A stretch of DNA of 56,789 bases from positions 1 to 56,789 of the forward strand of contig JAVBLF010000049.1 in the NCBI GenBank assembly GCA_031553675.1, in the 5' to 3' direction. Within the stretch, counting starts at the first letter, position 1, and each line of letters opens with the position of its first letter. Below the pieces are notes generated by a model that was not told the DNA's origin, made no database searches, and saw only the letters and a list, made by a program, of their open reading frames with translations. The position numbers and the translations under genes were made by a program. This DNA comes from JAVBLF01 sp031553675 (lineage in GTDB: Bacteria > Bacillota > Clostridia > Christensenellales > CALWSW01). Shown here one piece after another: positions 16,975 to 27,437 of this stretch.

Positions 16975-17889
16975 ATGAGCGCATACTTGACCGGTATCTG
17001 CATCACCACCGGCATCATGCTGATCGCCATCGTCGGCGTTTCGCTTCTGACCGGTTTCACGGGCGTATTTTCCATGGGGCACGCCGGCTTCATGTGCGTG
17101 GGCGCTTACACATCGGCGCTGCTCGTCAAACAAGCCGGACTTCCGATCGGGCTGGGCTTGGTCGGCGGCATGCTCATGGCTATGGTGGTCGGCTTTATCA
17201 TCGGCTTCCCCACGCTCAAACTGAGCGGCGACTACTTTCTGATCGCGAGCATCGGCATCGGCGAGGCCATCCGTCTGCTCGTCGAGAACACCTACGGACT
17301 CACCGGCGGCTCGACCGGCATGATGGACATCGGCCGCCTGAACTCGTTGCCCGTCATCCTCGTGATCGACGTGATCGTGATCATCGCGGCCGTCAACTTT
17401 TTGCGATCGCGCCACGGCCGAAACTGCATCGCCGTGCGCGAGGACGAAACGGCCGCCATCGCGATGGGCATCGACCCGTTCAAGTACAAGTTGATCGCAT
17501 TTGTGATCAGCTGCGCGTTGTGCGGTCTGGCGGGGGCCTTGCTGGGGCATTACCTCAACTACGTCAACCCGAAGATCTTCAGCATGCGCAAGTCTAACGA
17601 ACTGATCATGACCGTCATCATGGGCGGCGGTGGCAGCCTGACGGGTTCGATCTTCGCCGGACTGATCCTGACGCCCCTGCCCGAACTTCTCCGCACCGAG
17701 GCCGCGCAGCAGTGGCGCATGGCGATCTACGGCATCTTGATCGTGCTCGTCATCATGTTCAAACCCAACGGCCTCATGGGCAACAAGGAATTGACACTGC
17801 ACGGCTTGAAAACCGGCTTTGCCGGCGTCCGAAAGGGCCCTCTCCTGCCCAAAAGCGGCAAGGCCGGAAAGGAGTCCGAGCATGAGTGA
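16975..17889 (+). CDS. LIV-type ABC transporter permease (LivM-like)
   Basis: A 304-residue permease with about eight or nine helices. Characteristic stretches include TGFTGVFSMGHAGFMCVGAY, GDYFLIASIGIGEAIRLL and the EAA-like loop AVREDETAAIAMGID. The ATG is preceded by AAGGAGCGAATGAC. Its end overlaps the ATPase gene by 8 bp. It pairs with the LivH-like permease to form the membrane channel. Confidence 0.92.
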   Translation: MSAYLTGICITTGIMLIAIVGVSLLTGFTGVFSMGHAGFMCVGAYTSALLVKQAGLPIGLGLVGGMLMAMVVGFIIGFPTLKLSGDYFLIASIGIGEAIRLLVENTYGLTGGSTGMMDIGRLNSLPVILVIDVIVIIAAVNFLRSRHGRNCIAVREDETAAIAMGIDPFKYKLIAFVISCALCGLAGALLGHYLNYVNPKIFSMRKSNELIMTVIMGGGGSLTGSIFAGLILTPLPELLRTEAAQQWRMAIYGILIVLVIMFKPNGLMGNKELTLHGLKTGFAGVRKGPLLPKSGKAGKESEHE

Positions 17890-18661
17890 AGCAATGGTTC
17901 TCCAGATCACCGGTCTGACCAAGCAATTCGGCGGCCTGACGGCGGTGGACAACTTCAACTTCGAAGTGCCGCGCAGCGCGATCTACGGCATGATAGGCCC
18001 CAACGGCGCCGGAAAGACGACGGTCTTCAACCTCATGACCGGCATCATCCCGCCGACGAGCGGCAAGATCGTGTTCGATGGGCAGGACATCACGGGCAAA
18101 CAGCCCCACGTGATCGCCAAGCTGGGCATCGCCCGCACCTTCCAGAACATCAAACTCTTCAATTCGCTCTCCGTGTTCAACAACGTACTGACCGTCGCGC
18201 AAGCCCAGGCCAACTACACCCTCTTTGAGAGCTTTTTCCGTCTGGGCCGCTGCATCCGGCAGGAGCGCGAAATGGCGGATTTCTCCATGGAGCTACTGAA
18301 ACGCCTCAACCTCGAGAGCGTCGCCGACGTGTCCGCCGGAAACCTCGCCTACGGCATCCAGCGCCGGGTCGAGATCGCGCGCGCCCTCACCCTGCGTCCC
18401 AAGCTGCTCATCCTCGACGAACCCGCCGCCGGCATGAACGAGGACGAATCGATCGAGCTCGGCGAGATGATCGCCAAGATCCGCGACGACTTCGACCTGT
18501 CCGTGCTCGTCATCGACCACCACATGGACTTCATGATGAAGCTGTGCAAGAAGATAGCCGTGCTGAATTTCGGCAAGTCGGTCGCCTTCGGCACGCCGGA
18601 CGAATTGCAGGAAGACCCGGCCGTCATCGAAGCGTATTTGGGGGTGGAAGAGGATGATTAA
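17882..18661 (+). CDS. LIV-type ABC transporter ATPase (LivG-like)
   Basis: A 259-residue ATPase. Walker A is GPNGAGKTTVFN, the ABC signature region is NLAYGIQRRVEIARAL and Walker B is LLILDEPAAGMN with the LivG hallmark of AGMN. The H-loop is LVIDHHMDFM. It starts at MSEAMVLQITGL after AAGGAGTCC, overlapping livM, and ends overlapping livF by 8 bp, so the set is tightly coupled. Confidence 0.94.
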   Translation: MSEAMVLQITGLTKQFGGLTAVDNFNFEVPRSAIYGMIGPNGAGKTTVFNLMTGIIPPTSGKIVFDGQDITGKQPHVIAKLGIARTFQNIKLFNSLSVFNNVLTVAQAQANYTLFESFFRLGRCIRQEREMADFSMELLKRLNLESVADVSAGNLAYGIQRRVEIARALTLRPKLLILDEPAAGMNEDESIELGEMIAKIRDDFDLSVLVIDHHMDFMMKLCKKIAVLNFGKSVAFGTPDELQEDPAVIEAYLGVEEDD

Positions 18662-19379
18662 GGTCAACGACATCAGCTTTGCCTACGGCAAAATCCAGGC
18701 GCTGCGCGGCATTTCCTTCGAGGTGCAGGAAGGGGAGATCTGCTCGATCATCGGCGCGAACGGCAACGGCAAATCGACGCTGCTCAAGTGCGTTGCGGGC
18801 TTGCTGCACCCCCAAAAAGGCACGATCTCCTACAAGGGCGCCAAGCTCCCTTCGGCTGCGCATGCCGTCGTGCGCCAGGGCATTTCCCTCATTCCAGAGG
18901 GGCGCTGGGTCTTTCCACAGCTCTCCGTCCAAGACAACCTCAAGATCGGCGCCTACACGATCGACAGCCAGGCCGCCCACGCCAACATCATCAAGGTCTA
19001 CGAGCGCTTTCCCAAACTCGAAATGCGCAAACACCAGCGCGCAGGCACGCTCTCGGGCGGCGAACAGCAGATGCTCGTCGTCGGGCGCGCACTGATGAGC
19101 AATCCCAAAGTGCTGCTCATGGACGAACCCTCCCTCGGCCTCGCGCCCAAGATCATCAACGAGATCTTCAAGATCATCAAAGAGATCAACCAGGACGGCG
19201 TGACGATACTCGTCGTCGAGCAGAACGCCAAAAAAGCCCTTTCGATCGCCGACAAGGCTTTCCTTCTCGAAACGGGCCGCATCGTCAAGTCGGGCACGGG
19301 CAAGCAGCTCGCCGACGACCCCGACGTCATCGCGACTTACCTCGGCGGCCGCAGCCGAACGGAGGTGGAAGCACATTGA
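18654..19379 (+). CDS. LIV-type ABC transporter ATPase (LivF-like)
   Basis: A 241-residue ATPase. Walker A is GANGNGKSTLLKC, the signature is LSGGEQQMLVVGRALM and Walker B is LLMDEPSLGLAP, all typical of LivF. It completes the heteromeric ATPase with the preceding gene. Its TGA overlaps the start of the nitroreductase gene, which places that enzyme in the same transcript. Confidence 0.94.
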   Translation: MIKVNDISFAYGKIQALRGISFEVQEGEICSIIGANGNGKSTLLKCVAGLLHPQKGTISYKGAKLPSAAHAVVRQGISLIPEGRWVFPQLSVQDNLKIGAYTIDSQAAHANIIKVYERFPKLEMRKHQRAGTLSGGEQQMLVVGRALMSNPKVLLMDEPSLGLAPKIINEIFKIIKEINQDGVTILVVEQNAKKALSIADKAFLLETGRIVKSGTGKQLADDPDVIATYLGGRSRTEVEAH

Positions 19380-20119
19380 GCGCCCACGACATGATCGCCC
19401 TTCTCGAGGGGCACCGCTCGATCCGCCGCTACCAGACCAGGCCGGTCGACGACGACACGCTCCTCACCATCGTCCGATGCGCGCAGATGGCGCCGACGTC
19501 CTGTCATTTCCAGGCCTACACCATCCTGCGCGTCAACGACGCCGCCAAGCGCGCCATGCTCGCCGACATCGCGGGCGGGCAGCGCTGGCTTCAGAACGCG
19601 CCGATCGTGCTGCTCTTTTGCGCCGACCTCTACCGCGCGTCGGCCTTTTATGAGGACATCGACCCGCGCCAGCTCCAGAATACCGAAGCCTACACCGTTG
19701 CCGTCATCGACGCTTCGCTCGCGGGGCAAAAGGCCCTGATCGCGGCACAGGCGCTCGGTCTCGGCGGCGTCATGGTGGGCGGCATCCGCAACAACCTGTC
19801 CGCCATCGCGAACGCCTTCCAGCTTCCGAAGCTTGTGCTGCCCGTCTTCGCGCTCTGCCTGGGCTATCCGGATGACCAGCCCGCGAAAAAGCCCCGCCTC
19901 CCGATGGACGCCGTGCTGAAAGAAGACGCCTATGTACACGTTTCGGACGACGCCCGCATCCAGGACTACAACCGCATCACCGAACGCTACTACCGCGAAC
20001 GCGGCGCAAACGACGAAAAGCTGCGCTGGACCGAGCGCTGCGGCGAAAGCCTCATGGATTCCCATCGCGACAGCGTGGGCGCCTATGCGCGCGAAGCGGG
20101 CTTTTTGCAGCGAAACTGA
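19376..20119 (+). CDS. Nitroreductase family flavoprotein (NfsA/FRP-like)
   Basis: A 247-residue FMN-dependent oxidoreductase. The N-terminus GHRSIRRYQTRPVDDD is the FMN phosphate site; later motifs are QMAPTSCHFQAYTI and LGLGGVMVGGIRNN. The C-terminal portion (RITERYYRERG) fits the NfsA/FRP group of NAD(P)H reductases. The likely start is the TTG overlapping the livF stop (TTGA) after GGAGGTGG; ATG 19391 is the alternative. It is the last gene of the sigma-54 run and is closed by a terminator. Its substrate may be the imported compound or a pathway intermediate. Confidence 0.85.
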   Translation: MSAHDMIALLEGHRSIRRYQTRPVDDDTLLTIVRCAQMAPTSCHFQAYTILRVNDAAKRAMLADIAGGQRWLQNAPIVLLFCADLYRASAFYEDIDPRQLQNTEAYTVAVIDASLAGQKALIAAQALGLGGVMVGGIRNNLSAIANAFQLPKLVLPVFALCLGYPDDQPAKKPRLPMDAVLKEDAYVHVSDDARIQDYNRITERYYRERGANDEKLRWTERCGESLMDSHRDSVGAYAREAGFLQRN

Positions 20120-20140
20120 TGCGCCCCCAACCCGAACGGC

Positions 20141-20179
20141 AAACGCGCGACAGACCGATTGGAAGTGTCGCGCGTTTTT
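20141..20179 (+). terminator. Terminator of the racemase-transporter operon
   Basis: AAACGCGCGACA pairs with TGTCGCGCGTTT and is followed by TTT. It lies 22 bp past the nitroreductase stop. Confidence 0.85.
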
Positions 20180-20196
20180 GATCGCGCGCAATGCAC

Positions 20197-20225
20197 TTGG
20201 TCTGGACGGTCGGATTTGGTATCAT
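20197..20225 (+). promoter_or_regulatory. Vegetative promoter of the sigma-54 activator gene
   Basis: TTGGTC (20197-20202), 17-bp spacer, TATCAT (20220-20225) preceded by TGG (extended -10). It lies about 70 bp ahead of the activator ATG, just past the previous operon's terminator. Confidence 0.6.
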
Positions 20226-20292
20226 AAGAACAGAACGGCCTTTGACTCTTTCGAGTGCCCGGCCGCAACGAAGTCAAGCGAGGCCAAAACGC

Positions 20293-22365
<2,073 letters not shown>

Positions 22366-22385
22366 ACACATAGCCATGCGCAGAC

Positions 22386-22427
22386 AAAAACGTGCGTGTA
22401 CTCCGCAAAGCACACGCACGTTTTTTG
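22386..22427. terminator. Bidirectional terminator between activator and rpoN
   Basis: AAAAACGTGCGTGT pairs with ACACGCACGTTTTTT. It lies between the two convergent stop codons and has T-runs usable on both strands. Confidence 0.85.
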
Positions 22428-22436
22428 TGTTCGATC

Positions 22437-23696
22437 TCAACGTATACGGCGTTCGGCCGTGCCGGGGATGCCTAGGGCGCTGCGGTATTTTGCGATGGCG
22501 CGGCGGGACACGGCGATGTCCAGCGCAGCGAGCTGTTGCGCGATCGCGCTGTCGCTCAAGGGCTTGCGTTTGTCTTCCGCCGCGATCCATTCGCGGAGCA
22601 GCCGTTTGACACGCGCGTTCGACGTGTCGCCCTGCACGCGCGCGGGAAAGAGCAGTTTGAACGCGTACACGCGCTCCCCAAACTGAAAGTAGCGCCCCAT
22701 GATCGCGCGGCTGATCGTCGAGGGGTGAAGCTCGAGCGCTTCGCCGACCTCGACGAGGGTCAAGGGCGCAGGCGCGGCGCCGTCCGTGAAGAAGGACGTC
22801 TGCCGTTCCGCCACGCAGGCCGCGACGCGAAGCAAGGTCGAGGCGCGCAGTTCGACACAGTTTCGCAGCGTTTGTGCGCGGCTGAGTTGCGCGCGGGCGA
22901 ACGCGCGCAGCTCCCCGTTTGCGTTTCGCAAATAATCCTGGCTGGAAGTGCAGACGCGCGGGAGGGGTGGCTGGTTGATCAACGCCGCCACGATGCCGCA
23001 TTCGACCACCGCAAAGCGAACGTCCGGCAGCGCGGGCGGCGCGGGTGGGTTGCGGTAGGCTTCGGCGGGGCGGGGGTTAAGGCTGCGGATGATCGCGGCA
23101 GCCTCGCGCACTTCGTCGAGCGAATGGCCGGTTGCGCTGGCGATCCGGTCGATCCGGTTCTGGGACAGATCGCGCAGGTGATCACGAACGATTCGCATGG
23201 CGCATGGGTTGGGAGATCCCGACGCGCGGAGCTGTATGAGCAAACATTCGCGCAGGGATCGCGCCGTTACGCCCACTGGTTCGAAGCCGCGCAAGATGCG
23301 CAGCACGCGTTTCACCTCATCCACCGAAACGCGCGCCGCCTGTGCGATCGCGCCCAAGGACTCGACAAGGTAGCCGCGATCGTCCAAACCCGCCACAATT
23401 TGCGCACCGACACGCAGCGAGACGGGATCGCGCTCCACTTCGCGCAACTGAAACAAAAGGTCTTCCGTCAGCGAAGTTCGGGTCGAGGCGGCCAATTTGT
23501 CGATAAAATCTTCGAGCGGCGCGCTGGGCTTCCAGGCTTCAGGCAATTCCACGAGTGGGTTTTCTTCCGTTTCACGCGCGATGGCTTCGTAAAGCGCATG
23601 AAGATCCATTTGCAGTACGTGAAGCGCCTGCAACATGTGTTGCGACAGCATCTGCCGAATCTGAAGGTCCTGGCGCGGTTGCAGCGATGCGTTCAT
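22437..23696 (-). CDS. rpoN: RNA polymerase sigma-54 factor
   Basis: A 419-residue alternative sigma factor. Region I is Gln/Leu-rich (QDLQIRQMLSQHMLQALHVLQ). The core-binding part includes LDDRGYLVE and GFEPVGVTARSLRECL. The C-terminus has an HTH (LELHPSTISRAIMGRYFQ) and an RpoN box variant SRRAIAKYRSALGIP in place of the usual ARRTVAKYR. The start at 23696 is chosen because Region I begins there; a longer frame would run through the promoter and a terminator. It recognises -24/-12 promoters such as the one at 12134-12150. Confidence 0.93.
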   Translation of the reverse strand: MNASLQPRQDLQIRQMLSQHMLQALHVLQMDLHALYEAIARETEENPLVELPEAWKPSAPLEDFIDKLAASTRTSLTEDLLFQLREVERDPVSLRVGAQIVAGLDDRGYLVESLGAIAQAARVSVDEVKRVLRILRGFEPVGVTARSLRECLLIQLRASGSPNPCAMRIVRDHLRDLSQNRIDRIASATGHSLDEVREAAAIIRSLNPRPAEAYRNPPAPPALPDVRFAVVECGIVAALINQPPLPRVCTSSQDYLRNANGELRAFARAQLSRAQTLRNCVELRASTLLRVAACVAERQTSFFTDGAAPAPLTLVEVGEALELHPSTISRAIMGRYFQFGERVYAFKLLFPARVQGDTSNARVKRLLREWIAAEDKRKPLSDSAIAQQLAALDIAVSRRAIAKYRSALGIPGTAERRIR

Positions 23697-23748
23697 GATG
23701 TGTTCCGTTTCGGTCGTAAGATGAAAAGGGACGAGATGGGATACCCCC

Positions 23749-23777
23749 ATTGTAGCACGATCCGTCAAATATTCCAA
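23749..23777 (-). promoter_or_regulatory. Promoter of rpoN
   Basis: On the minus strand TTGGAA (23772-23777), 17-bp spacer, TACAAT (23749-23754). Predicted start is near 23742, about 45 nt before the rpoN start codon. This supports the shorter rpoN reading. Confidence 0.65.
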
Positions 23778-23819
23778 CGTTTCCATGGATTGCATCCCAC
23801 GCATCCAGACGCTGCCACG

Positions 23820-23858
23820 CAAAACGAAGCAGGCAACAACCGTTGCCTGCTTCGTTTC
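23820..23858 (-). terminator. Terminator after the URO-D-type methyltransferase gene
   Basis: AAACGAAGCAGGCAAC pairs with GTTGCCTGCTTCGTTT. It lies 69 bp past the stop of the minus-strand methyltransferase and before the rpoN promoter. Confidence 0.8.
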
Positions 23859-23926
23859 ATCATGCCATGGAAGTATTGTTGCCCTTGCCTCGATCGCAGC
23901 GCGATGCACGGCGGTGGGCGCGTCAA

Positions 23927-24964
23927 CTAAAACAGAACCTGGAAGGGCGCGCGCGTGATGTCGCTCTCTTTGATGCCGAAGACCTCTTGGCTGTAGATGT
24001 CGATCTCCTGGCTCAGGCCCATGTAGGTGCCTGGATAGACCGATCCCGGTCCGCCCTGGGTGATGCAGGGGATGTAAAATTTACTTCCGCAGGCATCGCA
24101 AGCTTTGCGGACGGCTTTGCGACAGTCCTCCTGGGTCCAGCCATCGAAATCGACGGCTTTGTTGTCGATGCCGCCCATGAAGGAGATCTTGCCGCCGTAC
24201 TTCTGGATCAGCTCGGGCACGTTGTTCGACTCCATGCAGCCCTGCCAAATGTCGATGCCCATCTCGATCATGGACGGAACGAGCGTGGCCGCGTAGCTGT
24301 CGGAGTGGTGGATGACGAGCTCGACGCCGTGATCATGGTAATAGTCATAGATCTTCTTATAGGGCTCGACGAAGAAATCGGCAAACATCTGCGGGCTGAG
24401 GAAGGTGCTTCTCTCAGTGCCCCAATCGTCGTGGTGGAAGAGGGCGTCTGGTTTCAGATGCGTGCAGATGCCCTCGGCCAGTTCGAGTTCCCAGTCGGTC
24501 AGGTAAGCGATGAGATCGTGCATCTCGTCGGGATTCGTGATGTAATACGTGAGCGCATTCGTGATCTCGCTGAGGTGGTGGGTCTGCTCGAAGAGGCCGG
24601 GCGCCACGAAGGTGGCTTTGTAGGCCTGCGTGCCGTCAACTGCGTCGTATTGCGCCTTGAAAGCCGCCCACTCTTCGTCGGAGAACTTCAGCGGGGGGGC
24701 TTTGACGTAATCGCGCCAGTGCTCAATGTCCTTGATGACGATCTTGTCGGGGGTGTGGACGGGGAACATACCCGGCGTGTTTTCGGGGAAGGAGTTGGTC
24801 ACGCCCCACGCGTTGACGACGTTCGACATGCCCTTTTGCAGGAGGCCGTTGGAGTTCATGACATAAGGGTGAAAGAGCAGCGAAATGGCTTCATACTGGT
24901 TGACAAAACGTTCCGGCTTGCCTCCACGGATGGTCTCTTGCATGTTCTGTTTGGCTGTTAACAT
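23927..24964 (-). CDS. URO-D/MtaA-family methyltransferase-like protein, type 1
   Basis: A 345-residue protein of the uroporphyrinogen-decarboxylase superfamily. In anaerobes these often move methyl groups between corrinoid proteins and coenzymes or substrates. Visible features are HHDDWGTERSTFLSPQMF, VIHHSDSYA (H219, H220, D222, a likely metal site of the HSD type) and FMGGIDNKAVDF. It lacks the HxCG zinc motif of MtaA that is present in its relative at 26361-27374. The start follows GGAGGGATTACGCAAA. No corrinoid protein gene is adjacent, so substrate and partner are unknown. Confidence 0.82.
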   Translation of the reverse strand: MLTAKQNMQETIRGGKPERFVNQYEAISLLFHPYVMNSNGLLQKGMSNVVNAWGVTNSFPENTPGMFPVHTPDKIVIKDIEHWRDYVKAPPLKFSDEEWAAFKAQYDAVDGTQAYKATFVAPGLFEQTHHLSEITNALTYYITNPDEMHDLIAYLTDWELELAEGICTHLKPDALFHHDDWGTERSTFLSPQMFADFFVEPYKKIYDYYHDHGVELVIHHSDSYAATLVPSMIEMGIDIWQGCMESNNVPELIQKYGGKISFMGGIDNKAVDFDGWTQEDCRKAVRKACDACGSKFYIPCITQGGPGSVYPGTYMGLSQEIDIYSQEVFGIKESDITRAPFQVLF

Positions 24965-25316
24965 TTTGCGTAATCCCTCCGATACGAATATTCTGCACCG
25001 AATATTTAAAAAACTTGATTAATCTCACTGTAAGTTTGGAAAAACCATTCTCGATCGAGTCAGGTCGGTATAAGTGTGCCTGTGTTTTCACGCGTTTTCG
25101 GGTGAAGACAGATGTGCCGGATAAAAGCGGTCGCAGTGTGAATAAGCTCATTATATGCCATTTTCCAGCGCATCACAATAGATTCGCGGGAAAAAGGCAT
25201 GCATCACGCGGAGCGATCAGAAGACGCAACTTTTGTCGACAATCCTGTAACGCTCGCTTCGCATCGGCATAGTATATATTACTCGCGAGCGACAAATTCC
25301 GACAAGGAGAAAAACG
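24965..25316. other. Divergent intergenic region
   Basis: This 352-bp gap separates two divergent genes. It carries an inverted repeat at 24987-25006 near the methyltransferase start and AT-rich sequence that could hold its promoter. Just upstream of the DUF11 gene is TATATT (near 25270) and AAGGAGAAAAACG. I see no gene or terminator in it. Confidence 0.6.
24987..25006 (-). promoter_or_regulatory. Inverted repeat, possible operator
   Basis: AATATTC, six bases, GAATATT: a perfect 7-bp inverted repeat 22 bp upstream of the methyltransferase start codon, where a regulator could bind the promoter. No regulator is assigned. Confidence 0.35.
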
Positions 25317-25691
25317 ATGCCTGATCAACTGCTAAAAAACACAGCAACACTCGGCGGCACCTATAATGGCGGATCCTTTTTGCTCGATTCGAACGAAACC
25401 GAGACAGATTTCGTTTCCGGCCTTACGATTGTCAAGTCGGCCCCGGCTCTTTGGACCACTGGCAATTTGCTCTTTACGGTTACCGTGACCAACAATGCGG
25501 ATTTCGAACTGACGGCTGCCCAGATCACCGACGCCATCGACACCACCATTGCAACGCTTGTCGACGACACCGTCCAGATCGACGGCGCCGACGTGCCTTA
25601 CGGCTATGACTCGGGCTTGCTGACGGTCAATATCACAAGCCTTGCCGTGGGGCAGACGAAAATCCTCACGTTTCAAGTTGCGAAAGTGTAA
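25317..25691 (+). CDS. DUF11 domain mini-protein
   Basis: A 124-residue protein without a signal peptide. Residues about 30-124 read as a single DUF11 beta-sandwich (GLTIVKSAPALWTTGNLLFTVTVTNNADFELTAAQITDAID, shortened here to its opening GLTIVKSAPALW and FTVTVTNN). DUF11 units are normally repeated in large surface proteins, so a single short one is unusual. It starts after AAGGAGAAAAACG. A very small frame and a hairpin follow it. The role is unknown. Confidence 0.75.
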   Translation: MPDQLLKNTATLGGTYNGGSFLLDSNETETDFVSGLTIVKSAPALWTTGNLLFTVTVTNNADFELTAAQITDAIDTTIATLVDDTVQIDGADVPYGYDSGLLTVNITSLAVGQTKILTFQVAKV

Positions 25692-25740
25692 CAATCACTG
25701 GCGCACGCTGAAAAATCGGGCTGAATTACGCTCGAAGGAA

Positions 25741-25836
25741 ATGTGTGTATACAGTCAAGTGACGTACGTCGAAAACGGCTGTTATGAACCGGATATCTGC
25801 CCTCCTTATACGGTGATCCTGCACATCTGCTGGTAG
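25741..25836 (+). CDS. Possible 31-residue cysteine-containing peptide
   Basis: A short frame reading MCVYSQVTYVENGCYEPDIC and ending CPPYTVILHICW in the overlapping part, with four cysteines. It lies 49 bp after the DUF11 gene and before a hairpin. AAGGA sits almost against the ATG, too close for normal use, so expression is doubtful. The even cysteine pattern and position after the DUF11 gene are the only supports. Confidence 0.3.
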   Translation: MCVYSQVTYVENGCYEPDICPPYTVILHICW

Positions 25837-25871
25837 CAAATCACCGATCTAAGAAGGACAATCGTATCCAC

Positions 25872-25908
25872 AGGGGTGAAACATTTGCATTGCAGCCGTT
25901 TCACCCCT
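25872..25908 (+). terminator. Hairpin after the DUF11 region, possible terminator
   Basis: AGGGGTGAAAC pairs with GTTTCACCCCT, a perfect 11-bp stem. It lacks a proper T-run. A second perfect 10-bp hairpin, CACCCTTGCG with CGCAAGGGTG, follows at 25948-25974. Confidence 0.5.
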
Positions 25909-25987
25909 ATGTTTGCAAGACAGCCGCCTGCCATTTCGTGTGGCTCTCACCCTTGCGCTTGGTTCGCAAGGGTGCTTGATGTACATG

Positions 25988-26130
25988 AAACCTGTTCGGA
26001 AACCCCGTTCCAGCATCCTCTCATATTCCGCTCTGCGGCGTCAGCGCCTCCTCTATATGTCGTCGGTGATTCTTTGCATAACGAAATATGGGCGCGGAAA
26101 TCAACCAGAAGCGGGTATCCGGACAGGTCT
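25988..26130 (+). mobile_element. Small inverted-repeat element, copy B (shortened)
   Basis: About 143 bp. It has the same terminal motifs as copies A and C (left end AAACCTGTTCGG, right end CCGGACAGGTCT) and the shared core GCGTCAGCGCCTCCT and TTGCATAACGAAA. It is the most diverged copy, with roughly 20 bp missing in the middle. Same orientation as copy C. Confidence 0.7.
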
Positions 26131-26149
26131 ATTCTCTTTGTCATACTTC

Positions 26150-26178
26150 TTGTCCGGCGTTCGGCGAAGTGGTATGAT
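26150..26178 (+). promoter_or_regulatory. Promoter of the second URO-D-type gene
   Basis: TTGTCC (26150-26155), 17-bp spacer, TATGAT (26173-26178). It starts 20 bp past the end of element copy B and gives a leader of about 175 nt. Confidence 0.55.
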
Positions 26179-26260
26179 GATAGTGTTACAGCAACGTACG
26201 CATCACTCCAAGCGTCGAAGCGACATGTCTGGCCCTTCTGAACGACCGTCGAAATTTTGG

Positions 26261-26283
26261 TTTGCTCCTGTGGGGGGAGCAAA
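26261..26283 (+). promoter_or_regulatory. Leader hairpin
   Basis: TTTGCTCC pairs with GGAGCAAA in the leader of the second methyltransferase gene. No T-run follows. The long leader could be regulatory; no known riboswitch core was recognised. Confidence 0.35.
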
Positions 26284-26360
26284 AGCCTGAGCGGCCCTCG
26301 CCGTCTCGGGTATTTGTCATATTGTAGGGAGGAAGCAAGCAAGAGCGGAAAGGAAAAGCC

Positions 26361-27374
26361 ATGGATGAAAAAAAGCGGTACAACCCGAGAGAGAACTTTC
26401 TCAAAGCGCTGCGTCATGAGCCGACCGACTACACCCCTGCGGGATTTGTGGACAACGTTTCGTGCGGCTTGCTCTTCGAGCCCGAACGCGGCCCCTTGGG
26501 CGGCGGCTACGACGGATTCGGCGTGCGTTGGGTCGCGCCTCACAGCGCGCTTGGCGGTGCCTTGCCCGCGCCGGGCGAGTTCCTGCTCGACGACGTGACC
26601 AAGTGGAAGGAAAAAGTCCAGATCCCCGATCTCAAGTCCGTCGACTGGGAAGGCATGGCCCGCATCGAATTGGCCAACGTCGATCGCGAAGCCTCTGTCG
26701 TCGAGGTCATCAACACAAACTGCGTCTTCGAACGCCTGGCTGCACTGATGGGCTTTGAAGAAGCGCTCGTGGCGATGTTCGAAGAACCCGATGCCGTCAA
26801 CGACCTCTTCGCAGCGCTGATCGACTACAAGATCGAAACGGTCAAGTACTACGCCAAATACTACCAGCCCGACATTTTTACCTATTTCGACGACATCGCG
26901 ACGGAACAGAACCTGTTCATGTCCCCCAAAACCTACCGCGAGCTGATCAAGCCCCACCACACCCGCCTCGTCCAAGCCATCAAAGACGAGGGGATCATTC
27001 CGGTGCAGCACACCTGCGGCAAAGCCGACACCATCATCCAGGACATCATCGAGACGGGCACCGCCGCTTGGAGCTCCGTGCAGCCGACGAACGACATCGA
27101 GGGCATCATCGAAAGGTATGGCGACGTCTTTACCCTGATCGGTGGCTACAACACCAACGGCGCGCCTGGGTTTTCGACGGCGACGGAAGAGGAGATCCGC
27201 GTCGAAACCCGCCGCTGCCTGGAACGCTACGGACGCTTCGGCAAGGGCTTTATCTTCGTCGGCATCGTCGTCATCGAGGGCGGTCCGGACGATTTCGACA
27301 AGATGTTCGACTCCATTCGGCCGATGCAGGACGAAATCATGAAAGAGCGCAGAGCGTTGGGCTACCCCGTCTAG
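26361..27374 (+). CDS. URO-D/MtaA-family methyltransferase-like protein, type 2
   Basis: A 337-residue member of the uroporphyrinogen-decarboxylase superfamily, MtaA/CmuA side. The HxCG zinc-site motif is present as VQHTCGKAD (H217, C219). Other family stretches are YFDDIATEQNLFMSPKTYRE and TLIGGYNTNGAP. A third zinc cysteine typical of MtaA is not evident in the later GIVVIEGGPDDF region. The ATG follows GGAAAGGAAAAGCC. The gene lies between two same-orientation copies of the small repeat element. It likely transfers methyl groups with a corrinoid protein encoded elsewhere. Confidence 0.85.
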   Translation: MDEKKRYNPRENFLKALRHEPTDYTPAGFVDNVSCGLLFEPERGPLGGGYDGFGVRWVAPHSALGGALPAPGEFLLDDVTKWKEKVQIPDLKSVDWEGMARIELANVDREASVVEVINTNCVFERLAALMGFEEALVAMFEEPDAVNDLFAALIDYKIETVKYYAKYYQPDIFTYFDDIATEQNLFMSPKTYRELIKPHHTRLVQAIKDEGIIPVQHTCGKADTIIQDIIETGTAAWSSVQPTNDIEGIIERYGDVFTLIGGYNTNGAPGFSTATEEEIRVETRRCLERYGRFGKGFIFVGIVVIEGGPDDFDKMFDSIRPMQDEIMKERRALGYPV

Positions 27375-27437
27375 CGGCTCTCCGCTGTCCGCAGGGGCGA
27401 TCGCCCTCTTTGCGGCCAATCGCCCTGTGGATACAGG

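Larger units (their letters stand above)
25837..26360. other. Intergenic region before the second methyltransferase
   Basis: This 524-bp stretch holds two hairpins (25872-25908 and 25948-25974), the mobile element copy B (25988-26130), a promoter (26150-26178) and a leader hairpin (26261-26283). No coding gene is supported. Confidence 0.75.

Noticed and set aside
26190..26360. Possible cobalamin riboswitch in the leader of the URO-D-type gene
   Set aside because: The leader is long and has a hairpin, but I could not find the conserved cobalamin core sequences.
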